A stretch of 64,000 nt of DNA from JANXMY01 sp965246745 (GCA_965246745.1 OZ251980.1:744001-808000), one strand, 5' to 3'. Numbered from the stretch's first letter, positions 17,752-26,751 are shown. Notes: generated from the sequence alone by a model not told the origin. Numbers and translations are program-made.

Positions 17752-18411
17752 ATGCGAACCGCCGCTGTTGAAGACTACGTCAAAACCATCTACAAGCTGC
17801 AAACCCAGACCGATACGGTTTCCACGTCGGCGCTGGCCGACCGCACCGGCACAACCGCCGCCGCCGTGTCCAAAATGCTGAAGCATCTGGCCGAATTGCA
17901 GCTTGTCGTTTATACCCCCTACCACGGTGTCCGCTTGACCCCGATGGGCGAAAAGATCGCCCTGGAAGTCATCCGCCATCACCGATTATTGGAGCTGTAT
18001 CTCGCGCAGGCGATGGGCTATTCGTGGGACCAAGTAGATGCCGAAGCGGAAAAGCTGGAGCATGTCATTTCTGAAGAGTTTGAAGCGCGGATTGACGCCC
18101 TGCTCGGGCATCCCCGCGCCTGCCCGCACGGCGACCCGATCCCTGCGCCCGACGGGACATTGGTGGAGGAGCGCCTGCGGACCCTGGGCGAGTGCCTGCC
18201 CGGCGAGACTGTTTCCGTCGCCCGCGTCAAAGACACGGACGCCGCCGTGCTGCGGGCACTGTCCGCGCGGGTGATACAACTGCACACGGTTGTGACGGTG
18301 CTGGACCGCGACTCAATAGACAGCCTGCTGACGGTCGAGGTCGGCGGCGCGGCGCACACGCTCGGCCCTGCCCTCACGGGCAGCGTCTTTGTGCAGTCTA
18401 TCAAAGAATAA
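17752..18411 (+). CDS. mntR: DtxR/MntR-family metal-dependent transcriptional repressor
   Basis: 219 residues: an N-terminal winged helix (VEDYVKTIYKL, TSALADRTGTTAAAVSKMLKHL, GVRLTPMGEKIAL), a metal-binding dimerisation domain (VIRHHRLLELYLAQAMGYSW, AEKLEHVISEEFEARIDALL, PRACPHGDPIP) and a C-terminal FeoA/SH3-like domain (LPGETVSVARVKDTDAAVLR). The conserved His-His and Glu-x-Leu-Glu-His ligands are present. Members bind Mn2+ or Fe2+ and repress uptake genes. The Nramp transporter gene 300 nt downstream is the likely target, and the palindrome at 17699-17716 the likely autoregulatory site. Mn versus Fe is not settled by sequence. Confidence 0.9.
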   Translation: MRTAAVEDYVKTIYKLQTQTDTVSTSALADRTGTTAAAVSKMLKHLAELQLVVYTPYHGVRLTPMGEKIALEVIRHHRLLELYLAQAMGYSWDQVDAEAEKLEHVISEEFEARIDALLGHPRACPHGDPIPAPDGTLVEERLRTLGECLPGETVSVARVKDTDAAVLRALSARVIQLHTVVTVLDRDSIDSLLTVEVGGAAHTLGPALTGSVFVQSIKE

Positions 18412-18424
18412 GCGGGCGGGCGTA

Positions 18425-18672
18425 TTATGGTGACGAGGGCATGTCGTGGTAACGAGGGCGTGTCGTGGTAACGAGGGCGTGAACGCCCTCGCTGGGGAGC
18501 GAAGCGCTAAGGTCCCGCCTGCGCGGGACAGGAAACCGAACAAGAGACATTCCTCCGCCACGCAGGTGGCGGCTTGGCGTCCGCGCCCCCCACCCCAATA
18601 AAACCCTAGCGAGGGCGTTTACGCCCTCGTTACCACGACACGCCCTCATTACCATAACATGCCCTCGCAACA
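18425..18672. repeat. Palindromic repeat family 4 (composite inverted repeat, about 250 bp)
   Basis: On the left, a 19-bp unit (GTGTCGTGGTAACGAGGGC and variants) is repeated about three times. On the right, the same unit is repeated about three times in inverse orientation (GCCCTCGTTACCACGACAC). The core between them has smaller hairpins (GTCCCGCCTGCGCGGGAC; CCGCCACGCAGGTGGCGG). No ORF is supported. It separates the mntR-like gene from mntH. Confidence 0.85.
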
Positions 18673-18710
18673 ATCAACGCCGTCGCTAGAAAGTTAATTT
18701 TACTCATCTT

Positions 18711-20054
18711 ATGGAAGCCGCCGAAGACGCAGTCCCTTCTCACCCCGGCTGGCGCGGGCCAGTCCGCCGCCCGTCGCTGCCGGAAGTCTTTCGCTCCGTG
18801 GTCGTGCCCAAAAACGCGTCCGCATGGCGGCGCTTTTTGGCGTTTTTCGGGCCGGGCTATCTGATCGCCGTCGGTTACATGGACCCCGGCAACTGGGCAA
18901 CCGACATCAGCGGCGGATCGCTGTTTTCCTACCGCCTGCTGTCGGTGATTCTGCTCGCCAACTTCACGGCGATCTTTTTGCAGGCGCTGGCCGCCAAGCT
19001 CGGCATTGTCACCCAAAGAGATTTGGCCCAAGCCTGCCGCGATGCGTACCCCACGCCGGTCTCGATGTTTTTGTGGCTGTCGGCGGAGATCGGCATTGTC
19101 GCCTGCGATGTGGCCGAAGTGATCGGCGCGGGGATCGCGCTGAACCTTCTGTTCCATATTCCGCTCATCGTCGGCTGCGGCTTGACGGCGCTGGACGTTC
19201 TGGTCGTCTTGTTTTTGCAGGGCAAAGGCTTCCGGTATGTCGAAGCGCTGGTGATTGCTTTAATTGGGACGATGATGGTCATCTTTACGATTGAGATGGT
19301 CTACGCCCGCCCGGACTGGTTCGGGGTTTTGGCCGGCTTTGTGCCGCATGCCGAGATCATCCGCAATCCCAAAATGCTGTATATCGCGCTGGGCATCTTG
19401 GGCGCGACCGTCATGCCGCACAATCTGTATCTGCATTCCTCCCTTGTCCAGACCCGGAGTTTCGGGACAACAGACTCCGAAAAAAAAGGGGCCATTCAAA
19501 GCGCGTCTCTTGACTCGACCGTCGCGCTGATGCTGGCGCTGTTTGTCAACGCCGCCATTTTGATTTTGTCGGCGGCGGTGTTTTACAAGCACGGGCACCA
19601 GGAGGTCGGCAGCATTCAAGGGGCATATCAACTTTTGACCCCGCTGATGGGGGTCGGGATTGCGACCCCGCTGTTTGCCGTGGCGCTTTTGGCTTCGGGC
19701 CAAAACTCGACGCTGACGGGCACACTGGCCGGGCAGATTATCCTGGAAGGCTTCACGCATTACCAAATCCCGGCGTGGCTCCGGCGCTTGATTTCCCGAA
19801 TGCTGGCGATTGTGCCGACGCTGATTATTGTCGGGCTGTACGGCATGGCGGGCACCGGCAAGCTGCTGATCTTCAGCCAGGTGGTTTTGTCGGTTCAGCT
19901 TTCGTTTGCCGTGATTCCCCTGGTTCAATTCACCGGCGACACGCTGAAAATGGGCCGCTTCGTCAACGGCGCAGCGACCCGCGCTTTCGGCTGGACCCTC
20001 GCCGCCATTATCTTCGGCCTCAACAGCTACCTGGTGTATACCACGGTCAGATAA
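18711..20054 (+). CDS. mntH: Nramp-family divalent metal (Mn2+/Fe2+) transporter
   Basis: 447 residues with about 11 membrane helices. The metal-binding DPGN of helix 1 (YMDPGNWATDISGG) and the MPHN motif of helix 6 (GATVMPHNLYLHSSLVQTR) are intact. Nramp proteins import Mn2+ or Fe2+ with protons across the inner membrane. The 45-residue N-terminal extension is hydrophilic. It follows a DtxR/MntR-type regulator, so regulation by metal is likely, although I see no clear copy of the upstream operator directly before this gene. The stop codon abuts a palindromic repeat. Confidence 0.95.
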   Translation: MEAAEDAVPSHPGWRGPVRRPSLPEVFRSVVVPKNASAWRRFLAFFGPGYLIAVGYMDPGNWATDISGGSLFSYRLLSVILLANFTAIFLQALAAKLGIVTQRDLAQACRDAYPTPVSMFLWLSAEIGIVACDVAEVIGAGIALNLLFHIPLIVGCGLTALDVLVVLFLQGKGFRYVEALVIALIGTMMVIFTIEMVYARPDWFGVLAGFVPHAEIIRNPKMLYIALGILGATVMPHNLYLHSSLVQTRSFGTTDSEKKGAIQSASLDSTVALMLALFVNAAILILSAAVFYKHGHQEVGSIQGAYQLLTPLMGVGIATPLFAVALLASGQNSTLTGTLAGQIILEGFTHYQIPAWLRRLISRMLAIVPTLIIVGLYGMAGTGKLLIFSQVVLSVQLSFAVIPLVQFTGDTLKMGRFVNGAATRAFGWTLAAIIFGLNSYLVYTTVR

Positions 20055-20123
20055 CCTACCCCCGCGTCTTACTCTTTACCCTTCCCGCTGCGGGAGGGGT
20101 CGCGAGGGACGAGCGGGGGTAGG
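20055..20123. repeat. Palindromic repeat family 6
   Basis: Outer arms CCTACCCCCGC / GCGGGGGTAGG enclose an inner hairpin (CCCTTCCCGC-TGC-GGGAGGGG). It begins immediately after the mntH stop codon. Only one copy is in this window. It could also act as a terminator, but no T-run follows. Confidence 0.7.
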
Positions 20124-20180
20124 TCGGTTTACCCCTGCCTGCCCGCCGGGTATCTTCTTGGCATACAGGAGGGCTTTTTT

Positions 20181-21044
20181 ATGGCACTGCAAACCATTTA
20201 CGCGCTGTTTCAGGACGTGTCCGATGCCGAACGCGCTATTGGAGCGCTGAAAGACCATGGGGTTGCGGACAGCAGCATCGGCATCGCGGGCCGCCGGGCG
20301 GCGGAGCAGGACGAAGCCGGCCGGGTCCGCGAGAACTACACGCGGCTGAGCGATGACGGCGCGACGGCGGAAGCGACCTACGCGCCCCGGCCGGGGGCGC
20401 TGCCGCCGGCGGCTATCGCCGACACGGTGACGCCGCGCTCGGCGGTGGACACGGCGGAAAATGTCAGCGCGGTCGGCAAGACCGGCATCACCACCACCAC
20501 CCCGCAGGATGCGGCGGCGGGCGCGGCGGTCGGTACGGGAGTCGGCCTGCTGGCGGGCCTCGCCGCCGCCGCCGCTGCGGTGATGATACCGGGCGTCGGG
20601 CTGGTGCTCGGCGGCGGGATACTCGCGGGCGCGTTCGGCGTCGCCGCCGCGACTACGGCGGCGGGGGCGGCGGTCGGCGGGGTCGCCGGATACCTGCACG
20701 ATATGGGCATGCCCGAGCACGCCGCCGTCCATGTCAGCGACCGGCTGCGCGAAGGCGATTATTTGCTGACTGTGCAGGTAGACCCGGTGCGCTACGACGA
20801 CATCAAGCAGATTTTGCTGAAATACAACGCAGCGGGCGTGGACATCAATGTCAACGCCGCCGGCGAGCGCGTTTCCGATGTCTGGGGCAGCGACCCGGCT
20901 ATCGCCGAGCGCCTCCGAAACGGCCCGTCGCCGCAGGACGTAAACGCGCAGGCCGCCCTCGCCCGCGCCGATGCCCGCGCCGTTCAGTCGGACGCGCTCA
21001 GCGACGCCCCCGCCGCCACGGGCAGCGCCCGCGTGTATGATTAG
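20181..21044 (+). CDS. General-stress-type protein with glycine-zipper segment
   Basis: 287 residues. The N-terminus (TIYALFQDVSDAERAIGALK, DSSIGIAGR) and the region after the zipper (GDYLLTVQVDPVRYDDIKQI) form a split alpha/beta domain like the YflT/GSP17M general stress family. Between them lies a 60-residue Gly/Ala-rich hydrophobic stretch (AAAGAAVGTGVGLLAGLAA..., VGLVLGGGILAGAFG) typical of glycine zippers that insert in membranes. The tail is Ala/Asp-rich. The ribosome site AGGAGGGC lies 8 nt before the ATG. Function is a guess: stress-induced membrane-associated protein. Confidence 0.75.
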   Translation: MALQTIYALFQDVSDAERAIGALKDHGVADSSIGIAGRRAAEQDEAGRVRENYTRLSDDGATAEATYAPRPGALPPAAIADTVTPRSAVDTAENVSAVGKTGITTTTPQDAAAGAAVGTGVGLLAGLAAAAAAVMIPGVGLVLGGGILAGAFGVAAATTAAGAAVGGVAGYLHDMGMPEHAAVHVSDRLREGDYLLTVQVDPVRYDDIKQILLKYNAAGVDINVNAAGERVSDVWGSDPAIAERLRNGPSPQDVNAQAALARADARAVQSDALSDAPAATGSARVYD

Positions 21045-21108
21045 GCCGGCAAGGTCCGCGACCGAGGGCAAGTGTCGGCGTTCGCCCGTCTTCGTGCTAT
21101 AATGCCGT

Positions 21109-21771
21109 ATGCCCGAACGCTTTTCTTCGCTCCGCGCCGTGCTGTTTGACCTCGACGGCACGCTGATTGAAACGCACATTGACTTTCCCGCGATGACCCG
21201 CGCCATGACTGCCCTGGCGCGGGCGCATGCGGTCCCCGCAAGCGTCACCGACGGCAAAGATATTCTCGGCTTGGTCCAAGCCGCCGCTGCCGACTTGGAC
21301 CGCCGGGGCGGCGACGGGGCGGCGTTTCGGCGCGAAGCCTTTGCCGACCTTCAGGAGCGCGAGATCGCCGGCTGCGCCGATCCCGTTCTTTTGCCCGGCA
21401 CGCGCGAGATGATGACGGCTTTGATGGAGCGCGGGGTCAAGATTGGGGTCGTCACCCGCAACTGCCGCGCCGTCTCGATTGGCCTGCTCGCTCGGTTTGC
21501 CCTGCCCCACCACCTGCTTTTGACCCGCGACGATGTTCCGCGCACCAAGCCGCACCCGGAGCACTTGTGGGATGCGCTGCGGCTGCTCGGCGAGCCGCCC
21601 GCCCAAAGCGCGATGGCCGGCGATCACTTTATGGACATCGAGGCCGGGATCAAGGCCGGGTGCGCGGCGACGCTGGGCATTCTCGGCCGCAACACGCCGG
21701 AGTGGTTCGCCCCTTGCCCGCCGTCGGCCCTCGTGCGGGATTTGGCCGAAGCGATGCCGCTGTTCGGCTGA
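21109..21771 (+). CDS. HAD-superfamily hydrolase (phosphoglycolate-phosphatase-like)
   Basis: 220 residues with all HAD motifs: nucleophile motif VLFDLDGTL, motif II VVTRN, motif III Lys (RTKPHPEHL) and motif IV GDHFMDIEAG, plus a helical cap. Substrate cannot be read from sequence; phosphoglycolate or another small phosphate monoester is likely. TATAAT at 21098-21103 lies 5 nt before the ATG, a probable leaderless promoter. Confidence 0.88.
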   Translation: MPERFSSLRAVLFDLDGTLIETHIDFPAMTRAMTALARAHAVPASVTDGKDILGLVQAAAADLDRRGGDGAAFRREAFADLQEREIAGCADPVLLPGTREMMTALMERGVKIGVVTRNCRAVSIGLLARFALPHHLLLTRDDVPRTKPHPEHLWDALRLLGEPPAQSAMAGDHFMDIEAGIKAGCAATLGILGRNTPEWFAPCPPSALVRDLAEAMPLFG

Positions 21772-21783
21772 GGGTAAGATGAA

Positions 21784-21887
21784 GCCCCCCGCCCTAATTC
21801 TGGGGAGCCGGAACAGACCCGTAGGGGCGAACCCCCGTGTTCGCCCTTCCTTGTCCGTATGGCTCCCCAAAATTGGGGCGGGGGGGC
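21784..21887. repeat. Palindromic repeat family 3, copy A
   Basis: Arms GCCCCCCGCCCTAATTCTGG and GGCTCCCCAAAATTGGGGCG flank a loop with a smaller inverted segment (GTAGGGGCGAAC ... GTTCGCCC). It sits 12 nt after the HAD gene and 17 nt before the GT2 gene. Other copies are at 33652-33752 and 46948-47081. Confidence 0.9.
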
Positions 21888-21904
21888 CTCAGCGGTCTAT
21901 TATC

Positions 21905-22759
21905 ATGCGCCTTTCCGTCTGCATCGTCAACTGGAACACCCGCGAATTTCTGCGCGATTGCCTGGCGTCTCTGTCCGCTTACCCGCCGGAAAGCGACGCG
22001 CTGGAAGTGATTGTCGTGGACAATGCCAGCGCCGACGGCTCGGCGGCAATGGTCGCCGCCGAGTTCCCCCAAGTCGTGCTGCTAGCAGAAACCGTCAATC
22101 ACGGCTACGCCGAAGGCAACAACCGGGCGATGGAACGGGCGACCGGCGACGCGCTTCTGCTTCTGAACCCGGATGTCGTCGTTCATCCCGACGGCCTCTC
22201 CCGCGCGTGTCGGTTCGCCGCGTCCCATCCTAATCTCGGCGCGTTCGGCTGCCGCTTGGTCGGCACCGACGGCCAAACGCAGTCGTCGCTGCGCTCGTTT
22301 CCCGACCCCGGCCCCGTCTTGTGGGAATACCTCGGCCTGTCGCGTCTTTTCCCGAACTCCCGCATTTTCGGCGCGTACCGCATGACCTGGTTCGATTACA
22401 ATTCAGTGATCGAAGCCGATCAGCCGATGGGATCGTTTCTGTGGATTTCCCGCGCCGCGTATGCACGTGTCGGCGGGATGGACCCGCAGTTCCCGATCTT
22501 TTTCAACGAAGTGGACTGGTGCCGGCGGGCCAAGCGCGAGCACGGTTTCCCCATATATTACACCCCGGACGTGGTCGTGACCCACTACGGCGGCGGCAGC
22601 ACCCGGCAGGTAAAGCCGGCGATGATCCGCGAATCGCACCGCTCCCTGCTGCGCTTCTACGACAAGCATTACCCCCATCTCGCCCCGCCCGTCAAATGGC
22701 TTCTCCGCACGGCGGTTTTGCTGAACGAATGGCGGCTGACGCGCCGCGCGGAAAATTGA
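21905..22759 (+). CDS. GT2-family glycosyltransferase (rhamnosyltransferase-like)
   Basis: 284 residues with a GT-A fold: LSVCIVNWNTREFLRDCL, VIVVDNASADGSA, metal-binding region LLLLNPDVVVHPDG, and acceptor-side FNEVDWCRRAKREHG. It transfers a nucleotide-activated sugar in surface-polysaccharide assembly. It is paralogous to the next gene (22994-23872), with the identical stretch VVDNASADGSAAMVAAEFPQ, showing tandem duplication. The frame is open further upstream through the repeat, but the ATG at 21905 is where homology starts; no clear ribosome site precedes it. Confidence 0.9.
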   Translation: MRLSVCIVNWNTREFLRDCLASLSAYPPESDALEVIVVDNASADGSAAMVAAEFPQVVLLAETVNHGYAEGNNRAMERATGDALLLLNPDVVVHPDGLSRACRFAASHPNLGAFGCRLVGTDGQTQSSLRSFPDPGPVLWEYLGLSRLFPNSRIFGAYRMTWFDYNSVIEADQPMGSFLWISRAAYARVGGMDPQFPIFFNEVDWCRRAKREHGFPIYYTPDVVVTHYGGGSTRQVKPAMIRESHRSLLRFYDKHYPHLAPPVKWLLRTAVLLNEWRLTRRAEN

Positions 22760-22827
22760 GTCTCAAAAGGCAAGCGTGTGGTTGACAGCATGGTGTAAGA
22801 TAATACCAAATTGCCAGCGGCCAAGAG

Positions 22828-22956
22828 GCCACGGCATGAATGCCGAGGCTGGAAAAACCACCGTCGAAGCGACGGAAGACCAGCCTCGCGGGCATCCTTT
22901 TTGTTCCGTGTCGCCGCGACACTGGTTTGTTTCAGCCTCGGCATTCATGCCGTGGC
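22828..22956. repeat. Palindromic repeat family 2, copy A
   Basis: Arms GCCACGGCATGAATGCCGAG and CTCGGCATTCATGCCGTGGC are perfect complements; an inner pair (GGCTGGAA/TTTCAGCC) and the segment GTCGCCGCGACAC are shared with copy B at 53142-53271. It lies between two paralogous GT2 genes. Confidence 0.92.
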
Positions 22957-22993
22957 GGTTTATCGCGTCTATCGTACACGGCAAAGTAGTTTT

Positions 22994-23872
22994 ATGACCG
23001 ACATCGCCGTCATTATTGTCAACTGGAATGCGCGGGAGGACCTGCGGGTCTGCCTGCAATCGCTGTACGCCGCGCCGAAGCCTGGCTTACAGTACGAAGT
23101 TTGGGTCGTGGACAATGCCAGTGCCGACGGGTCGGCGGCGATGGTGGCCGCCGAGTTCCCGCAGGTCGTCTTGCGGGCAAACGCCGAGAACTTGGGCTTC
23201 TCGAAAGCGAACAATCAGGCGATTGCCGAAAGCAGCAGCCGGTATGTGTTTCTGCTGAACTCCGACGCCAAAATTCACCCCGGAGCGCTGGACGCGCTGG
23301 CGGCTTATGCCGATGCCCATCCCGAAGCGGCGATCCTCGGGCCGAAGGTGCTGAACCCGAATGGGACTCTGCAATTCTCCTGCCGCCGGTTCCCGTCGCT
23401 CGGGGCGGGCTTTTTTCGGAACACGTATCTCGGGCGGCTGTTTCCGAACAACTCGTTTGCGCGGGATTATCTGATGACCAACTTCGATCACGCGTCGGAC
23501 ACGCCTGTGGACTGGGTTTCGGGGTGCGCGATGCTGCTGCGCCGGTCGGCGATTAACGAGTTCGGAGTTTTGGACGAGCGCTTTTATATGTACTGCGAGG
23601 ATGTGGACATCTGCCAGCGGGCGTGGGACGCCAAAATGCAGGTCGTTTATGTGCCGGAAGCGGTCGTGACACACGCCATCGGCCGGTCGAGCGACAGAAA
23701 CGCGGACAAGATGATTGTGGAATTCCATCGGTCGTGGTATGAGTACGATCTGAAGCGGCACCCGAAATCGTCTGCGCTCCGCCGGGCGGCGGTCTACGCG
23801 GGCCTCTGGCTGCGGGCCGCCGTGCGGATCAGCAAGCGCCGCGCGGCGGGGCGGCGGCAGGGCAAAGCATGA
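22994..23872 (+). CDS. GT2-family glycosyltransferase (rhamnosyltransferase-like)
   Basis: 292 residues: IAVIIVNWNAREDLRVCL, VWVVDNASADGSA, NSD in YVFLLNSDAKIHPG, then GCAMLLRRSAINEFG, YMYCEDVDICQRAWD (the conserved ED-D acceptor motif) and a basic C-terminal amphipathic region. It resembles rhamnosyltransferases acting on the cytoplasmic face. The stop overlaps the ATG of the O-antigen-ligase-like gene (ATGA), so the two are coupled and should act on the same glycan. Confidence 0.9.
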   Translation: MTDIAVIIVNWNAREDLRVCLQSLYAAPKPGLQYEVWVVDNASADGSAAMVAAEFPQVVLRANAENLGFSKANNQAIAESSSRYVFLLNSDAKIHPGALDALAAYADAHPEAAILGPKVLNPNGTLQFSCRRFPSLGAGFFRNTYLGRLFPNNSFARDYLMTNFDHASDTPVDWVSGCAMLLRRSAINEFGVLDERFYMYCEDVDICQRAWDAKMQVVYVPEAVVTHAIGRSSDRNADKMIVEFHRSWYEYDLKRHPKSSALRRAAVYAGLWLRAAVRISKRRAAGRRQGKA

Positions 23873-26016
23873 TGACCATTGCCGTTTCCCTTTTGATCGC
23901 CCTCGTGCTGGTGCTGGCCCCGCTGTATGCCGCCCAGCCCGACGCTCCGGCGGCGCTGGCGTCGGCGGAGTGGGCGTCGCTGCTGTGCGCGGGGACATTT
24001 CTCGCCGCCCTGCTGGCCGCCGTGTCCGCCCGGCGCGGCGGGGCGTTTGCCGTGCGCTTTTCGCTTCCCGAAAAGGCGTTTCTGGCGCTGCTCGGGCTGG
24101 CGCTTTTGTCTTTGCTCCTGCGGCTGGCGGTGCAGCACGGCACGGCCTATTTCGGCGTGATGCTGCGCGGATGGAGCATTTGGGCGGCGTATTTCACGCT
24201 GTTTGCGCTGGCGCGGCGGGCGGCGGGCAATCGAGCGATTTTATACGGCCTCGCTTTGGCAGCGGTCGCCGGGGCGGCGGTGGTCGCGGACCTCGGGGTG
24301 CAGGAGTATATCCCGCATCTGCGGGCCGGGGAGCGGAACTGGCGGGTGTTTGCCACATCCACGCCGGACTTCCTGGCGGGCTATTTTGTGCTGACCCTGC
24401 CGCTGACTTTGGCGCTGTTTCTGGCGGGGCCGGACCTGCGCGGGCTGACCCCGCTGCTCCGGGGCGCGGCGGCCCTGGTGCTGGGCGTCGTGCTGCTGCT
24501 CCAAGCGGCGGCGCTTTTGACCACCGGCTCGCGCTTCGGGCTGGTGTCGCTGCTGGCCGAACTGCTGGTCTTCGGCGGCAGCGTTTTGGCGGCGTCCCGG
24601 CACGGCCTGAGACTGCCGAAGGCGACGCGCGTTCTGCTGGGCGTTTTAGGTGCCGGCCTCCTGCTCGGCGGTGCGGTGTTTGTCACCCCCGTGCTGATTC
24701 GTATGCACAATTTGCAGGACAACTCGGCGGCGTTTCGGGTGTGGACTTGGCGCGGCTCGGCCCACATGGCGCTCCATAACCCGGTGCTCGGCACGGGAAT
24801 CGGCACTTGGACCGATTTATACCCGCCGTATGCGCTGGCAGGCTTTACCCGGCTGGCGCACAATTCGTATTTGCAGATGGCCGATGAATGCGGCATTCCC
24901 GCGCTGCTGGCATTGGCGGCCGTGCTGGCGCTGCTGGGCCGGGCGCTGGCGAGCGGCCTGCGCCGCCCGCCGGACAGCGGCAGCGCGGGGTGTGTTCTGC
25001 CGCCGGACCCGCGCCTGCTGCTGTGCGGGCTGGCCGGGTCGCTGGCGGGGGGGGTCGTGCAAAACGTCATTGACTCGGACTGGTACGTCTTTTTTCTCGG
25101 AGCCGTTTTCTGGACCCTCGCGGGCCTCGCGGCGGGCGCGGCAAAGCCTGACTCTGCCGACGCCCCGCCGCTTCACGCCCTCAATTTCGCCGCGCTGGGC
25201 AGTGCCGCCGCCGCGCTGCTGGCGCTGACCGGGACGCAGAGCATTGCAGCAGGATACGCGGTCGCCGCTCAGGCGCAGAAAAACAGCGACCCCGGCGGAG
25301 CCGCCCAAAGCCTCAGCGCAGCCCATGCCTGGGACCCCGTGAGTGGCCGCTACCCGAGCGACCTCGGCTACGGGGTGTTATACTCTCGCTTGGGCGACTT
25401 GGCGGCGGCCGAAGCTGCGCTGAACACAGCGGCGAGGCTGGAGCCGAACTCGGTCAACTTTCGGCGGCTCGGGACCGTCTTGCAGGCGGCGGGACGCACG
25501 ACGGACGCCGTCGCCGCGTACCGAAGCGGCCTGGAAGCCGAGCCGAACTCGGTGGAGCTGCTGCTGCGCCTCGCCCGGCTCGTTTCGCCCACCGATGCAC
25601 TGCCCTATTACAAGCGTTTGTCGGCGCTGGGACGCAGTCCGGTCGGTACGGCGCGGGCGCTCGGCGAATCGGTCGAGCCAAACTTCGCTTACGGCGATGC
25701 CGCGCTCGGCGACGCGGCCTCGGGTCCGCTCGAAGCGGCGGCTTGTTATAAACGGGCGGCGCAGCTTTTGGAGACCTACATCGCCCAGGGCGGCAGCACG
25801 AACCCTCAGCGCGAAATTCTCGCCGGCGGCCACGCCGACCCGCAGACCGACGCCGCGCTGCGGACGCTGTATGTTCATGTGATGACCCGCCGCCGGGCGG
25901 GGGCCGCTCCTGCCGAGCAAGCCGCGCTGACGGCGGCGCAGGCAAAATTTCAGCAAATGTTCGACGCCGCGCTGGCGCAGGAGGCCAAAGACGCGCCGAA
26001 ACCGGGTATGCTATAA
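23869..26016 (+). CDS. O-antigen ligase/polymerase-family membrane protein with TPR domain
   Basis: 715 residues. About 11 membrane helices carry the Wzy_C/WaaL region (FRVWTWRGSAHMALHNPVLG, LAHNSYLQMADECGIPALL), followed by a soluble C-terminal part with TPR-type repeats (YGVLYSRLGDLAAAEAALNT, FRRLGTVLQAAGRTTDAVAA, EPNSVELLLRLARLVSPTDA). Family members join or polymerise lipid-linked glycans on the periplasmic face. Coupling to a GT2 gene supports a role in surface polysaccharide. Ligase and polymerase cannot be separated on sequence alone. The downstream L25 gene has its own ribosome site. Confidence 0.85.
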   Translation: MMTIAVSLLIALVLVLAPLYAAQPDAPAALASAEWASLLCAGTFLAALLAAVSARRGGAFAVRFSLPEKAFLALLGLALLSLLLRLAVQHGTAYFGVMLRGWSIWAAYFTLFALARRAAGNRAILYGLALAAVAGAAVVADLGVQEYIPHLRAGERNWRVFATSTPDFLAGYFVLTLPLTLALFLAGPDLRGLTPLLRGAAALVLGVVLLLQAAALLTTGSRFGLVSLLAELLVFGGSVLAASRHGLRLPKATRVLLGVLGAGLLLGGAVFVTPVLIRMHNLQDNSAAFRVWTWRGSAHMALHNPVLGTGIGTWTDLYPPYALAGFTRLAHNSYLQMADECGIPALLALAAVLALLGRALASGLRRPPDSGSAGCVLPPDPRLLLCGLAGSLAGGVVQNVIDSDWYVFFLGAVFWTLAGLAAGAAKPDSADAPPLHALNFAALGSAAAALLALTGTQSIAAGYAVAAQAQKNSDPGGAAQSLSAAHAWDPVSGRYPSDLGYGVLYSRLGDLAAAEAALNTAARLEPNSVNFRRLGTVLQAAGRTTDAVAAYRSGLEAEPNSVELLLRLARLVSPTDALPYYKRLSALGRSPVGTARALGESVEPNFAYGDAALGDAASGPLEAAACYKRAAQLLETYIAQGGSTNPQREILAGGHADPQTDAALRTLYVHVMTRRRAGAAPAEQAALTAAQAKFQQMFDAALAQEAKDAPKPGML

Positions 26017-26061
26017 AGTTGTAGTTTCCAGCGCATCCCGCGCGAATTTCAGGAGAGTGAT

Positions 26062-26751
26062 ATGAACATTACCGCCACCAAACGCGGCCCGCAGACAAAA
26101 GGGGAGCGAAAGCAGCGCATCCGCCAGGGCTTCATCCCCGGCTCAATCTACGGCAAAGGCGTCGAGCCGATGGATGTGGAAGTGCCGTCCAAAGCCATCG
26201 CCGCCATTTTGTCCGCCGAAACCGGCCTCAATACCGTGATTGACCTGACCGTGAGCGGCGACGCCGCCACCCATTCCGTGGTGGTAGACCGCCTGGAGCG
26301 CAGCCCGATCACCCGCAACTTTCTCGCTATCGGCTTCCACCAGGTGCGGCAGGGCGACAAAATAACGGCCCAGATTCCGGTAGTGCTGACCGGCCATCCC
26401 GACGGCGTAGACAGCGGCGTTTTGGTGCTCGAGCAGGCCCTGGAAGCGATTACGGTCCACGCGCAGCCCGCCGACCTCATCGCGCATCTCGACGTGGACG
26501 TGTCCCAGATGCAGCCCGGCGACGTTCTGCGGGTCGCAGACCTGCCGCACAACCCGAAGCTGGCGTTCACCAGCGCCGAGGATTTGACCATCGCGTCCCT
26601 GCACTACTCGCGCACCGCCGAAGCGGTGGAAGAGATCGCCCAGGAAGAAGCCGCCGGCGCAGTTCCTGTTGACGCCTTGACGGGCGACGATGCCGTGACC
26701 GAGCTTCGCGCCTCGGACCGGCCCGAGTCGGACACGGTGACGGGAACTTAG
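26062..26751 (+). CDS. rplY: Ribosomal protein L25 / general stress protein Ctc (long form)
   Basis: 229 residues: an N-terminal 5S-rRNA-binding L25 domain (KRGPQTKGERKQRIRQGFIP, GSIYGKGVEPMDVEV) followed by the TL5/Ctc C-terminal beta domain (ITAQIPVVLTGHPDGVDSGV, VHAQPADLIAHLDVDVSQMQ, GDVLRVADL) and an acidic, probably disordered tail of 45 residues. Strong ribosome site AGGAGAGTGAT. It binds 5S rRNA in the large subunit. Confidence 0.93.
   Translation: MNITATKRGPQTKGERKQRIRQGFIPGSIYGKGVEPMDVEVPSKAIAAILSAETGLNTVIDLTVSGDAATHSVVVDRLERSPITRNFLAIGFHQVRQGDKITAQIPVVLTGHPDGVDSGVLVLEQALEAITVHAQPADLIAHLDVDVSQMQPGDVLRVADLPHNPKLAFTSAEDLTIASLHYSRTAEAVEEIAQEEAAGAVPVDALTGDDAVTELRASDRPESDTVTGT

Noticed and set aside
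18425..18672. Possible CRISPR array
   Set aside because: Units are adjacent without unique spacers and the right half is inverted, which is a composite palindrome, not a CRISPR.
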